This document shows, in pieces, positions 9,075 through 17,039 of a DNA stretch of 48,498 nt. The notes beneath the pieces were generated by a model. It did no database searches. It was not told the origin of the DNA and saw nothing but the letters and a program-made list of their open reading frames with translations. The stretch is from Pseudomonas sp. GL-B-19 (lineage in GTDB: Bacteria; Pseudomonadota; Gammaproteobacteria; Pseudomonadales; Pseudomonadaceae). The stretch is from the NCBI RefSeq assembly GCF_019956415.1, contig NZ_JAHBDK010000041.1, positions 1 through 48,498 of the forward strand. Reading direction: 5' to 3'. The translations under genes and the position numbers were made by a program. Positions within the stretch are counted from its first letter, which is position 1. The number at the start of each line of letters is the position of its first letter.

Positions 9075-9637
9075 GCATCTTGCTCCATGCAGGCTGGCAA
9101 GCTGAGGGCCTGCAAAAGCGCCTCGGGCAGGGTGATTTGTGCGGTCACCCCGTTATTGGCCGGCGCCAAGTCGTATTCAGCCCTTTCGTTTTTCCAAGCG
9201 CACACCGCCGAATCCGAATGCCGTAACCAGACGCTATCAACGCCACACCAGAAACCTGCCGGCCACTGCGCGCCTGCCATCCAGGCACGGTTCAGTGCGG
9301 GACCATCGGCCAGACGTAACCAGAACTCCCGTTGCTGTTGATCAAAAATACGCAAGCGACGTTGCAGAACCGGAAGCAGTTGTTGGGCACTTTTAGAAGT
9401 GGCCAACCACACTCCTCGCTGCAAATCCCTACCGCCCCACCACGCGGTATAGGCGACAGTACCCAATGAGGCATTCAGTAAAAATGGCCCCGCCCCGGCA
9501 ATCGGTTCGTACGCCGTACCTTTGAACAGCGATTGGGGAGTGTCCGGGCCGTAGTGTTCGCCAAGCCAATCGATAGCGTCGTCATACTGAGCGCCATCCA
9601 GTAAAAGCAGGCCCTTTTCCATAGTTTCGGCGGTCAT
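9071..9637 (-). CDS. DUF4123 T6SS effector adaptor
   Basis: A 188-residue DUF4123 protein (Tap-1/TEC type). Such proteins bind the VgrG tip and load a cognate effector onto it without being secreted themselves. Visible family traits are the LLLDGAQYDDAIDWL opening, GPFLLNAS around residue 50, GVWLATS, LLPVLQRRLRIFD and FWLRLADGPALNRAW. It sits exactly between vgrG and the VasX-type effector, with 4-bp ATGA overlaps at both ends, so translation of all three is probably coupled. The order VgrG-adaptor-effector supports a dedicated delivery set for this one effector. Confidence 0.85.
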   Translation of the reverse strand: MTAETMEKGLLLLDGAQYDDAIDWLGEHYGPDTPQSLFKGTAYEPIAGAGPFLLNASLGTVAYTAWWGGRDLQRGVWLATSKSAQQLLPVLQRRLRIFDQQQREFWLRLADGPALNRAWMAGAQWPAGFWCGVDSVWLRHSDSAVCAWKNERAEYDLAPANNGVTAQITLPEALLQALSLPACMEQDA

Positions 9638-11727
9638 GCTTGAGCCTCCTCGGCGTCCTGAGTCTCTTGAGCGGCATCACACACCGGACAAATCCCCGTG
9701 CTGGCTTCACGAAACACGATGTTTTGTTTGAGCAGGGTTTCGCTGGGAAGGGTGTTAATGACCAAGACTTCGGCTGCAAGGGGATTCGCTGACAGCGCTG
9801 GTAGCGCTGACACACCGGCCACCGGCGCCCCACCCTGAACAATGGCCACGCTGCTGAAAATCCCGGCGGCGTTGATCACGATGTGCTGACCGCCGCACTC
9901 AAGCGTCAAGCTCGAATCGCCCTTGATCACCACATGGCTGGCGGTGACATGGGCGTGAGGCCCCGCCTGAATCACCAGCGTGCCCTCTGCCGTCGTGCTG
10001 CTGTTGCCGCTGATGGTGATCAATTCATTGCCGCCGATCACGGTGTTGCGCGCACCTTCAGTGGTGTGCAACTCGTCGCCCTTGATCAGGCTGGCGCTAT
10101 GGTTGTCGACCTGTTCGAAACGGTCGTTGCTGATCAGGCTGTGGCTGTCACGGGTGATCTGTTCGCGGCGGTCGTTACCAATTTTGGTATCGCTGTCGTT
10201 GAGGATCAGTTGTTCGAGGTCGCGTTGGGCGCGCAGGTAGATATTCTCCTGCCCGGCGCGGTCTTCAAGCGACAGTTCGTTGTAACCACCGGTGTATGGG
10301 GAGCTTTGGCTGCGCAGGACGGTTTTGGTTTTGTGTTCGGGCAAGGGGTATGGCACCGCATTGACCTTGTTCGGCGCGCACCCGGTAATGAACGGATGAT
10401 CGGGATTGCCGTCTTGAAAGGTGACGATGACTTCCATGCCGACACGCGGAATCGTCATCGCACCGAAATGTGGACCCGCCCATTGCGTCGAGACGCGCAG
10501 CCAGCAGCTGCTTTTTTCACTGTTGAGTTCGGCCCGGTCCCACGGCAGTTCGACCTTCACGCGACCATATTCATCACAGTAGATCTCTTCGCCGGCAGGT
10601 CCGGTGACGCGGGCGGTCTGGCTCACCAGCGGCGTTTTGCGTGAGCGCATCGGCGGCCGGTAAATCACGTCCCATGGCAGGACGCTGAAGCGGTTGCGAT
10701 AGCCTTGGGTGAAGCCGTCTGCGGGTTGGACGTCGCTGGTGATGGCTTCTTCCAGTGACTGCGGCTGTTTTCCGGAATGCGTCACGCTGAGCAACAGCCA
10801 CAGGTCGTTATAGACTTTGCGCGGGTGGTCGGTCAGGTCAAAAAAGTGACCACTGCGCAGGCTCGGCTGATCGCTCTGGCCCTCGATCAACTGGTAATCG
10901 GCACGGTGGCGTTCCAGGGCCTGGCGAGCGAGTTGTTTGCCGCGCTGTTCGTTATCGATCAAAACCCGGTAACGGTAGTCTTCAAGCTCAGGAGTGAACT
11001 CGGCCGTGAAGCGGTTTTCCAGCAGCAGATTCGGGCGTTGGAAGTCGTAGTGCCGGCGCGTGGTGGTGCTGGGGCGGGTGCTGAAGCGCATCGAGAACTG
11101 GCTGACGACCGGTTCGTCCGCCACCATGCCGGAGTCTTGTTGATAAGCGGTTTCGCCCAGTTTGGGAAACCAGGTCTGGTCGTCGGTGAACACCAGCACA
11201 TGGCCTTGCGGGGAATGCTGGAAATGCCATGCGATGCCGTCTTCGGCGCACAGGCGCTGGACCAGCTCGTAATCACTTTCCCCATACTGCGTGCAGTACT
11301 CGCGCTCGGGGCTGGTACTGACATGGAAGGTAAACGCATCGGCCTGTATGCCGTGACCTTTGAGCACCTGAGCAATGATTTGCGGCACGGTCAGGTGCTG
11401 GAAAATTCGCTGGTCGTAACTGAACTGCAAATAGTGCAGCGCGGGCACCAAGGTCAATTGATAGCGGGTCAGGCGTTTGCCGGACTCACCGACGAGCACG
11501 TCTTCAATGTGGCCATGAAGACCTTCGCCGTGATGACCGAACTTTAGAAAGGCGGGCTGACTGAGCAGGCTCTCGATACCGAAATCCGGGTTTTCGCTGA
11601 CCAGCTCAACCTGGATCGCGTACAAGGCGCTGATGGCCTCGACACCGTCAAAAGCGAGGACTTTGAAATCATTGCGAACCGCAGGGATGTGCAGCGTGAA
11701 ATGCGCCGTATTGGCCGAACCGAACAT
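9634..11727 (-). CDS. vgrG: Type VI secretion tip protein VgrG
   Basis: A 697-residue VgrG, the trimeric spike at the tip of the T6SS tube. The N-terminal gp27-like part begins ANTAHFTLHIP. The hub shows YCTQYGESDYELVQRLCAEDGIAWHF in two parts, then WGPHFGAM-type gp5/OB features (RVSTQWAGPHFGAM, FQDGNPDHPFITG). The repetitive beta-prism follows (KIGNDRREQI, TRDSHSLISNDRFEQV, VIGGNELITISGNSSTT). A short non-repetitive C-terminal tail ends with a CPVC pair (Cys680, Cys683) and an acidic end. The start at 11727 is preferred over 11790 because AAGGAT precedes it and MFGSANTAHF is a usual VgrG start. It is the first gene of the operon. No core T6SS genes are in the window, so this is an orphan vgrG island. 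Confidence 0.93.
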   Translation of the reverse strand: MFGSANTAHFTLHIPAVRNDFKVLAFDGVEAISALYAIQVELVSENPDFGIESLLSQPAFLKFGHHGEGLHGHIEDVLVGESGKRLTRYQLTLVPALHYLQFSYDQRIFQHLTVPQIIAQVLKGHGIQADAFTFHVSTSPEREYCTQYGESDYELVQRLCAEDGIAWHFQHSPQGHVLVFTDDQTWFPKLGETAYQQDSGMVADEPVVSQFSMRFSTRPSTTTRRHYDFQRPNLLLENRFTAEFTPELEDYRYRVLIDNEQRGKQLARQALERHRADYQLIEGQSDQPSLRSGHFFDLTDHPRKVYNDLWLLLSVTHSGKQPQSLEEAITSDVQPADGFTQGYRNRFSVLPWDVIYRPPMRSRKTPLVSQTARVTGPAGEEIYCDEYGRVKVELPWDRAELNSEKSSCWLRVSTQWAGPHFGAMTIPRVGMEVIVTFQDGNPDHPFITGCAPNKVNAVPYPLPEHKTKTVLRSQSSPYTGGYNELSLEDRAGQENIYLRAQRDLEQLILNDSDTKIGNDRREQITRDSHSLISNDRFEQVDNHSASLIKGDELHTTEGARNTVIGGNELITISGNSSTTAEGTLVIQAGPHAHVTASHVVIKGDSSLTLECGGQHIVINAAGIFSSVAIVQGGAPVAGVSALPALSANPLAAEVLVINTLPSETLLKQNIVFREASTGICPVCDAAQETQDAEEAQA

Positions 11728-11810
11728 ACGCTTATCCTTAAGCAAAGAGGAAATAAAGCGCGATGTCCAAACCGTCCATGGTCTGTGCACGCGAAATGGG
11801 CGGACACGGT

Positions 11811-11833
11811 ATCAATGGAATACACGAATTGAT
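11811..11833. promoter_or_regulatory. Small inverted repeat upstream of vgrG
   Basis: ATCAAT and ATTGAT arms are separated by 11 nt, bracketed by two direct copies of CGGACAC (11801-11807 and 11836-11842). It lies about 85-125 nt ahead of the vgrG start in the only promoter-bearing gap of the T6SS operon. It could be a regulator site. No convincing sigma-70 or sigma-54 hexamers were found nearby. Confidence 0.25.
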
Positions 11834-11955
11834 GTCGGACACCTCTACAGAACACGTAAGAGTTTTCCGCATTTCAAAATACTGCTTCGACTCCCAAGTG
11901 GAGGCAATAAAACCGATAAGTATCCGAAGAACAGGGGACAATTCCCGTGCTATGA

Positions 11956-11977
11956 CCCCCCGTGTTTTTGGGGGGGG
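11956..11977. terminator. C6/G8 hairpin beyond the LuxR-type gene
   Basis: A run of six C (11956-11961) can pair with the G run at 11970-11977 around a short GTGTTTTT loop. It lies just past the stop of the LuxR-type regulator on the minus strand. There is no following T-run on either strand, so termination is weakly supported. Confidence 0.3.
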
Positions 11978-11984
11978 CAAATAC

Positions 11985-12992
11985 CTAATCGCGGCGGATG
12001 GCTTGCGCGGACAAGACAGAACCCAGCTCAACCTTGCTCTTCACCCCAAGCTGCAAATAGCAGTTGCGAAGATAAGTGCGCACAGTCGCAGGACTCAAGC
12101 CGAGGATCCTGGCGATCTCCTTATATGAATGACCGGCCGCAAACAGCATCGCCGCCGTCCGCTCCCGTGGCGCCAGCACCACGCCGCGTGACTGGGCTTC
12201 AAGGGACAGAATGACGTGTTTGGCATTCGGGCTGAGGGTCAGCGCACAGCGTCCCAGGCGTATGACGCACGGCGCTTTTGGCAGTTGGGCGATCACCTGC
12301 GCCGGCAGCATCGACCCGCTCCACCCCGGCACTTCGCGCTGGATCGCCGCGCACAGGCTGGCGCCCACGTACAGCAGCGTGCCGTCCATGCGCGCGACCC
12401 CGAAGTCGCTGGCGCCGTTACCGGTGTCGATGCGGATCATGTCCTGCACCTGAAAGCGCCACAGCTGCAACAGGTGATCGCAAAAGGCTGAAAACAACGC
12501 GGCCTCGCTGTCGTTGAACCCTGACGCGTGTTCGCCGCGATAGAGGCAGACAAAGAACATCAAACCGCTTTCGGGCAACTCGAAGGTGATGCATATCACA
12601 TGGTAGAGGTCATGACGGCGAGCGAACGCATCGACTTCTTCATGGGGATCGGTGTAACCACTGTCACGCACCACTGCGCCGGGTTGGCTCAAGGTGTCAT
12701 GGGAGAATTTGTCGCTGCCTGCGCTCTTGTGCCATTCGGCGGCAAACGATTCGGGCAGGTCTATGCGCCCGTGCATCCAGCTTTTCGGCGCCACATGGGC
12801 ATCTGACGTGGACATCTCGCCCCACCATGCCGCCGCGAACGGCACCAGTGGGCGAAAGGCTTGCAGCCCGTCTTCGATGAATTGCGAGGCACCGCGCTCC
12901 CGTGCCAGTCGCCCGAGGTGCAACACGCATTGATTGAATGCCTTGAGCATCGCCATCGACGGTGTGCCGCCGACCTCATTACCCTCCTCCAT
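11985..12992 (-). CDS. LuxR-type helix-turn-helix transcriptional regulator
   Basis: A 335-residue regulator. The C-terminal 60 residues are a LuxR/GerE-type DNA-binding domain: LAPRERTAAMLFAAGHSYKEIARILGLSPATVRTYLRN in shortened view, with the recognition helix around SPATVRTYL. The long N-terminal part (about residues 1-260) is not a response-regulator receiver and does not match an acyl-homoserine-lactone domain. It looks like a GAF-type or otherwise unassigned sensing region (FDAVARRHDLYHVICITFELPESGL area). The start at 12992 has AGGA eight bases upstream; the earlier ATG at 13061 adds a sequence without family look. It points towards the vgrG promoter region but is a separate unit. Its target is unknown. 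Confidence 0.82.
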   Translation of the reverse strand: MEEGNEVGGTPSMAMLKAFNQCVLHLGRLARERGASQFIEDGLQAFRPLVPFAAAWWGEMSTSDAHVAPKSWMHGRIDLPESFAAEWHKSAGSDKFSHDTLSQPGAVVRDSGYTDPHEEVDAFARRHDLYHVICITFELPESGLMFFVCLYRGEHASGFNDSEAALFSAFCDHLLQLWRFQVQDMIRIDTGNGASDFGVARMDGTLLYVGASLCAAIQREVPGWSGSMLPAQVIAQLPKAPCVIRLGRCALTLSPNAKHVILSLEAQSRGVVLAPRERTAAMLFAAGHSYKEIARILGLSPATVRTYLRNCYLQLGVKSKVELGSVLSAQAIRRD

Positions 12993-13236
12993 CAATTTGA
13001 TCCTGTTGGCTGCGTGGCATTTTTTTCGACCATGCCACAAGGGCAGTGATGGCGTCCACAAGCCCCGTATTCATGCGCAAACCGGCAACAGTGTTTGTCC
13101 TTCTGGCCGCTGTTTGAGGCAAGGACTACCCCCTAGCATCGTCCCTACCCCGTGAGCATTCAGCACGAACTCACAAGGTGAAAAACGGACGATCAAACCG
13201 GTCGCCCAGCCATCCTCAAACGATACGGTGAACACC

Positions 13237-13509
13237 ATGAACCTTTCGAAAATCGCTCTCTTGCTGGCGCTTGCCAGTCTAGGTGCACCGGCCTTCGCCG
13301 ACGACAGCGCGTCAACGGCCGCAACCGCCAAGACCCCGGTTGAAACCTATACCTACGACACCCACCTCGACATCAAACGCGTTATCAGCGTGACAGACGT
13401 GGGCGACCAGTGCGGTCCGGTGCCGGCGCAAATGACGTATGAAGACTCTCACGGTCAGCAACACGTCCTTGAGTATCAAGTCATGGGAACCGGGTGTTCG
13501 AACGGTTGA
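13237..13509 (+). CDS. Small secreted DUF2790 protein
   Basis: A 90-residue protein with a Sec signal peptide (MNLSKIALLLALASLGAPAFA, cleaved before DD) and a mature part typical of DUF2790, a family largely confined to Pseudomonas: YTYDTHLDIKRVISV, CGPVPAQMTYEDS and HVLEYQVMGTGC. Two cysteines in the mature chain could form a disulfide in the periplasm. The ATG at 13237 is preferred over the GTG at 13228. Several family members respond to copper or stress, but I see nothing here that tells the role of this copy. It converges with the LysR gene, 51 nt away. Confidence 0.85.
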   Translation: MNLSKIALLLALASLGAPAFADDSASTAATAKTPVETYTYDTHLDIKRVISVTDVGDQCGPVPAQMTYEDSHGQQHVLEYQVMGTGCSNG

Positions 13510-13560
13510 GCAACGTGCAGACGATGGAGGGTCGACACTCCATACCGGCGGCACTGGCGA

Positions 13561-14499
13561 TTATCTGTTTTTCGTTGAGCCCACGATCTTTTCATCGGAG
13601 GCCAGCAGGACCGGAATGTAATCCTTGAGAAAATCCACCCAGGTCTTGATTTTCGCATCGACGAATTTGCGCGATGGGTAGATGGCAAACACATTCAGCT
13701 CTTCAAAATGATACTCAGGCAACACGCGCACCAAGGTCCCCGCTCTCAAGCCGTCCACGGCAGACGCAATCGGTTGAATCCCGATGCCCATGCCGTTGGT
13801 GATCGCGACCGTCATCGCATCGGCGGTATTGACGTGAAACGGCGACAACGGTGTGTTCACCGTCTCCACGCCTTCAGGCCCTTCAAATATCCAGTTTTCT
13901 GCCGGCATCACGGTGTTCACAATCCTCAGGCAATCATGTGCGCCCAGTGCACCTGGCGCGTCGGGAACGCCGCGTTTCTTCAGGTACGCGGGCGAGGCGC
14001 AGAGAATGCTGTAGGTAACGCCGAGCCGCTGGGCGACGAAGCCTGAATCGGGTAAATCCCGCGCCAACACAATCGACATGTCATAGCCTTCTTCCAGCAA
14101 GTCCGGCAGCCGATTGGTCAGGGTCAAATCAAACATGACCGAAGGATGCGTCTCTCTGTACCGGGCGATGGCGTTGATCACGTAGTGATTGCCAACGGCT
14201 GACATCGCATGAATTTTCAGCCGGCCCACGGGTCTGGTTTGAGCCGTCCCCGCTTCTTCATCGGCTTCACGCATCTCTTCAATAATTTTCTCGCAGCGTT
14301 GCAAATAGCGCAGGCCCGCTTCGGTCAGGGCCAGGCGCCGGGTCGTGCGGTTGATCAGGCGTGTTTGCAGCCGGGCCTCCAGGCTGGAAACTGCTTTGGA
14401 AATGTTGGTGGTCGAGGTGTCCAGCATCACCGCTGCGGCCGTAAAGCTGCCGCTCTGCGCGACCGCTATGAAACAACGCATGGTTTGGAAAACGTCCAT
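13561..14499 (-). CDS. LysR-family transcriptional regulator
   Basis: A 312-residue LysR-type regulator. The winged helix-turn-helix occupies residues 1-60 (MDVFQTMRCFIAVAQSGSFT, TTNISKAVSSLEARLQTRLI, NRTTRRLALTEAG), followed by a linker helix and a periplasmic-binding-like effector domain (GRLKIHAMSAVGNHYVINAI onwards). The start at 14499 has GAGG eight bases ahead. The ORF extends upstream to 14571, but that part overlaps the terminator of the aldo/keto reductase gene and is not coding. It belongs to the large CrgA-like group whose neighbours are often oxidoreductases. It may control the aldo/keto reductase or efflux genes next to it, although it is on the same strand rather than divergent. 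Confidence 0.9.
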   Translation of the reverse strand: MDVFQTMRCFIAVAQSGSFTAAAVMLDTSTTNISKAVSSLEARLQTRLINRTTRRLALTEAGLRYLQRCEKIIEEMREADEEAGTAQTRPVGRLKIHAMSAVGNHYVINAIARYRETHPSVMFDLTLTNRLPDLLEEGYDMSIVLARDLPDSGFVAQRLGVTYSILCASPAYLKKRGVPDAPGALGAHDCLRIVNTVMPAENWIFEGPEGVETVNTPLSPFHVNTADAMTVAITNGMGIGIQPIASAVDGLRAGTLVRVLPEYHFEELNVFAIYPSRKFVDAKIKTWVDFLKDYIPVLLASDEKIVGSTKNR

Positions 14500-14532
14500 C
14501 CTTTTCGCCTCGGCGCAAAAATGTACCTGTAG

Positions 14533-14561
14533 AAAAAGTGGCGGCCTGACATCAGGCCGCC
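14533..14561 (-). terminator. Intrinsic terminator after the aldo/keto reductase gene
   Basis: GGCGGCCTGA (14540-14549) and TCAGGCCGCC (14552-14561) form a perfect GC-rich stem. On the minus strand it is followed at once by a T-run (complement of the A5 at 14533-14537). It begins 13 nt after the reductase stop and ends before the LysR gene. It therefore closes the efflux/reductase operon and isolates the LysR gene. Confidence 0.9.
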
Positions 14562-14574
14562 GCTTTGGCATGGG

Positions 14575-15525
14575 TTACTTTGAACGCGGGATAAAGCCGG
14601 GGATACCGGTTTCCACCACCGAGTTGAACCGCACCCGAGTCGTAATTTCCTCCTTGATTTCAAGCATGGCCCGGTGCGGCAGCGTGGCAATATCAAAGTT
14701 CTCCTGAATATGGCTCAGTGTTGCAGACGTGGTCAGAAACGCCACACCACGCTGCACCGACCAGGCCAAGGCGACTTGAGCCGGGGTTTTCTGCACGTGT
14801 CGCGCGATACCGGTAATCACCGGGTCTTCCAGCACGGCAGGCTCCATGCCATGGCCGAGGGGTGCAAAGGCGAGGACGATGATCCCATGCTGTTTGCAGA
14901 ACTCCAGAAGCTCCCATTCCGGCAGATAAGGGTGGGATTCCACCTGCACGACGGCGGGTTTGATCCGCGCCACTTCGACAATCGCCTGCAACGCCTCCAG
15001 CGTGATATCCGACAAGCCGATGGACTTGCAGCGCCCTTCATCCACCAGCTGTTCAAGCGCCCGCCACGTCTCGATCAGGGTCACGCCCGAGTCGTAAATC
15101 ATGTGGCCGAACGGGTCTCTTGGCTCTTGGTCATCACCGGGCTGAAAGGCAAACGGTGTATGGATCAGGTAGCAATCGATGTAATCCACCTGAAGCCGTC
15201 GGCAACTGGCTTCGAACGCCGGCAGAACCCGCTCAGGACGATGGTTGGTGTTCCACAGTTTGGTGGTAATGAACAAGTCCTCGCGCCGGGCCTTGCCCGT
15301 GTCGAGGAAGGCCTTGAACGCCACGCCCACCGCCTCTTCGTTCCGATAACGCTCGGCACAATCGAAATGGCGGAAGCCTGTTTCCAGCGCCTGTGTGACC
15401 GCTTGGGTCGTGACGCTGAGGTCGCGGAACAACGTGCCAAAGCCAACGGCCGGCATCTCGACCGAGCCGTGGTTCAGCGCAAATTTTGTCTGGCGAAGTT
15501 CATCGTGAAAGGCTTCGTAGGTCAT
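14575..15525 (-). CDS. Aldo/keto reductase
   Basis: A 316-residue NADPH-dependent oxidoreductase of the aldo/keto reductase superfamily, (alpha/beta)8 barrel. The catalytic tetrad is visible: Asp55 and Tyr60 in FDCAERYRNE, Lys89 in ITTKLWN, and His122 in YLIHTPF. The nicotinamide-binding segment is near SIGLSD and the cofactor phosphate site near the C-terminus (LTTSATLSHIQENF replaces the usual IPGSR-type text). It probably reduces carbonyls of small aldehydes or ketones. The start at 15525 has GGAGT before it. It begins 31 nt after the outer-membrane factor gene and is followed by a strong terminator. It is thus the last gene of the efflux operon and may detoxify a carbonyl compound the pump also handles (inference). 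Confidence 0.9.
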   Translation of the reverse strand: MTYEAFHDELRQTKFALNHGSVEMPAVGFGTLFRDLSVTTQAVTQALETGFRHFDCAERYRNEEAVGVAFKAFLDTGKARREDLFITTKLWNTNHRPERVLPAFEASCRRLQVDYIDCYLIHTPFAFQPGDDQEPRDPFGHMIYDSGVTLIETWRALEQLVDEGRCKSIGLSDITLEALQAIVEVARIKPAVVQVESHPYLPEWELLEFCKQHGIIVLAFAPLGHGMEPAVLEDPVITGIARHVQKTPAQVALAWSVQRGVAFLTTSATLSHIQENFDIATLPHRAMLEIKEEITTRVRFNSVVETGIPGFIPRSK

Positions 15526-15556
15526 GTCTTTACTCCACTCTCTGAGGCCGCAGCCT

Positions 15557-17020
15557 TTACTGATATGAACGTTTCGGTGCTTCGCGACTGGCGACTCGTT
15601 GCTCAAACACGCCAACGGAATTGCCGCCGAGGGCGACAAACAGCTGAACGGTGTCGAGGTACTGCGCGGTCTTCACCCTGATCTGCCCCAACAACGCCTG
15701 CTCATAGGCGCGCTCTGCTTCCAGCACCTGGAGAATGCTGTTCTCCCCTTGGGCGTACGCTTGCTGGTTCAAGCGAAAACTGCTGTCGGCGGCACGCAAT
15801 GCGTCTTCCTGGGCGAGGTTTTCCTCGGCGTCATGGTTGATGGCTTGCAGCGTGTCAGCGACCTGACCGAACGATGTGATGACCGTCTGCTGGTAGTCCG
15901 CGAGCGATGCGTTGTAGCCGTCGACCGCCGCCTGGCGTTCAGCCTTGAGGGTTCCGCCATTGAAGATCGGCCCCGCCACCCCGGCGGCGAAGCCCCAGAG
16001 CGCAGCGCCGCCGTTGCCTGTCGCCGACTGTGCGAGAAATGCGGAAAGCTCCACATGGGGATAGAGGTTGGCGGTCGCGACACCGACGGCGGCGCTGGCC
16101 ATGTGCAGTTGTGCTTCGGCTTGCAGAACGTCCGGCCGGGTGTGGGCCATTTCCGAGGGCAGACTGACGGGGATGTTGGCCAGGGCGAATTCACTCAGGT
16201 CGAAGTCCGGCGCGATCCAGTCCGCCGGGCCTTTGCCCGTCAGGATCGACAGCGCATGCCGTGCCGAATCACGCTGCTGAGCCAGCGGCGGCAACAGAGT
16301 GCGGTCCTGCGCGAGTCGGGTTTCGGCCAGCGATACATCGATCTGCGTGGTGCTGCCATTGAGGTGCGCCATGCGCACCAGTTCGAGGTTTTTGGTGTCA
16401 TTGGCCAGCAGTTTTTCCACGGCTTGCATCTGTGCATTCGCCGAGGCCATCAACAACGCCTGGCTGGCGACATTCCCCGTCAGGGTCAGGTACGCCGCTT
16501 CGTAGCGATGTGTCTGAAAGTCAGTCAGCGCCTCCTGTTGTTCGACCTGGCGCTTGTTACCGCCGAACACGTCCAGGTCGAAGCCGACCCGAGGCCCGAT
16601 GGCATAGAAGTTGGAAACGACGGGGGCACGACTGTTGTGCGTACGCACTCGGCCGGCCTGGGCGGAAAAATCGACCTGCGGATATAGCGCCCCCTGTGCC
16701 GCCGCGACGGAGGACGCCGCTTGGCGGATCGTGGCATCGGCAGCGACGAGTTCCAGATTGCCGTCGATGGCTCGGCGCACAACGTTGTCGAGCTTGGGCG
16801 AACGAAACGCAGTCCACCAATCGCCATTAACCTTTTTGCCGAGGTCGATGCGCTGGCCAAGACGCTGCTCGGCTTGCTGATCGTAGTGCTGCGACGGGCT
16901 GGGTGGCGGCATTTGGTAATCGGGGCCGACCGTACAGGCGGTCAGGAACACCAGCACCGACACCGCGCCGAACGTGGTGTTGAACAGCTGTCTGTTGAGG
17001 AAGCGCGCATTGGATTTCAT
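15557..17020 (-). CDS. Outer-membrane factor lipoprotein of an efflux pump (NodT/OprM type)
   Basis: A 487-residue TolC-like outer-membrane channel with a lipoprotein signal (SVLVFLTAC, lipidated Cys29) and the family's opening CTVGPDYQMPPP. Two OEP repeats carry the usual helices (for example ATIRQAASSVAAAQGALYPQ, VELSAFLAQSATGNGG, ILQVLEAERAYEQALLGQIRV). Three subunits would form the exit duct for the inner-membrane pump encoded just upstream. GTGGAG precedes the ATG at 17020, which is preferred over 17053. Spacing to the MFS gene is 19 nt, so they are cotranscribed. Confidence 0.93.
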   Translation of the reverse strand: MKSNARFLNRQLFNTTFGAVSVLVFLTACTVGPDYQMPPPSPSQHYDQQAEQRLGQRIDLGKKVNGDWWTAFRSPKLDNVVRRAIDGNLELVAADATIRQAASSVAAAQGALYPQVDFSAQAGRVRTHNSRAPVVSNFYAIGPRVGFDLDVFGGNKRQVEQQEALTDFQTHRYEAAYLTLTGNVASQALLMASANAQMQAVEKLLANDTKNLELVRMAHLNGSTTQIDVSLAETRLAQDRTLLPPLAQQRDSARHALSILTGKGPADWIAPDFDLSEFALANIPVSLPSEMAHTRPDVLQAEAQLHMASAAVGVATANLYPHVELSAFLAQSATGNGGAALWGFAAGVAGPIFNGGTLKAERQAAVDGYNASLADYQQTVITSFGQVADTLQAINHDAEENLAQEDALRAADSSFRLNQQAYAQGENSILQVLEAERAYEQALLGQIRVKTAQYLDTVQLFVALGGNSVGVFEQRVASREAPKRSYQ

Positions 17021-17039
17021 CAGGCAAACTCCACGAAAA

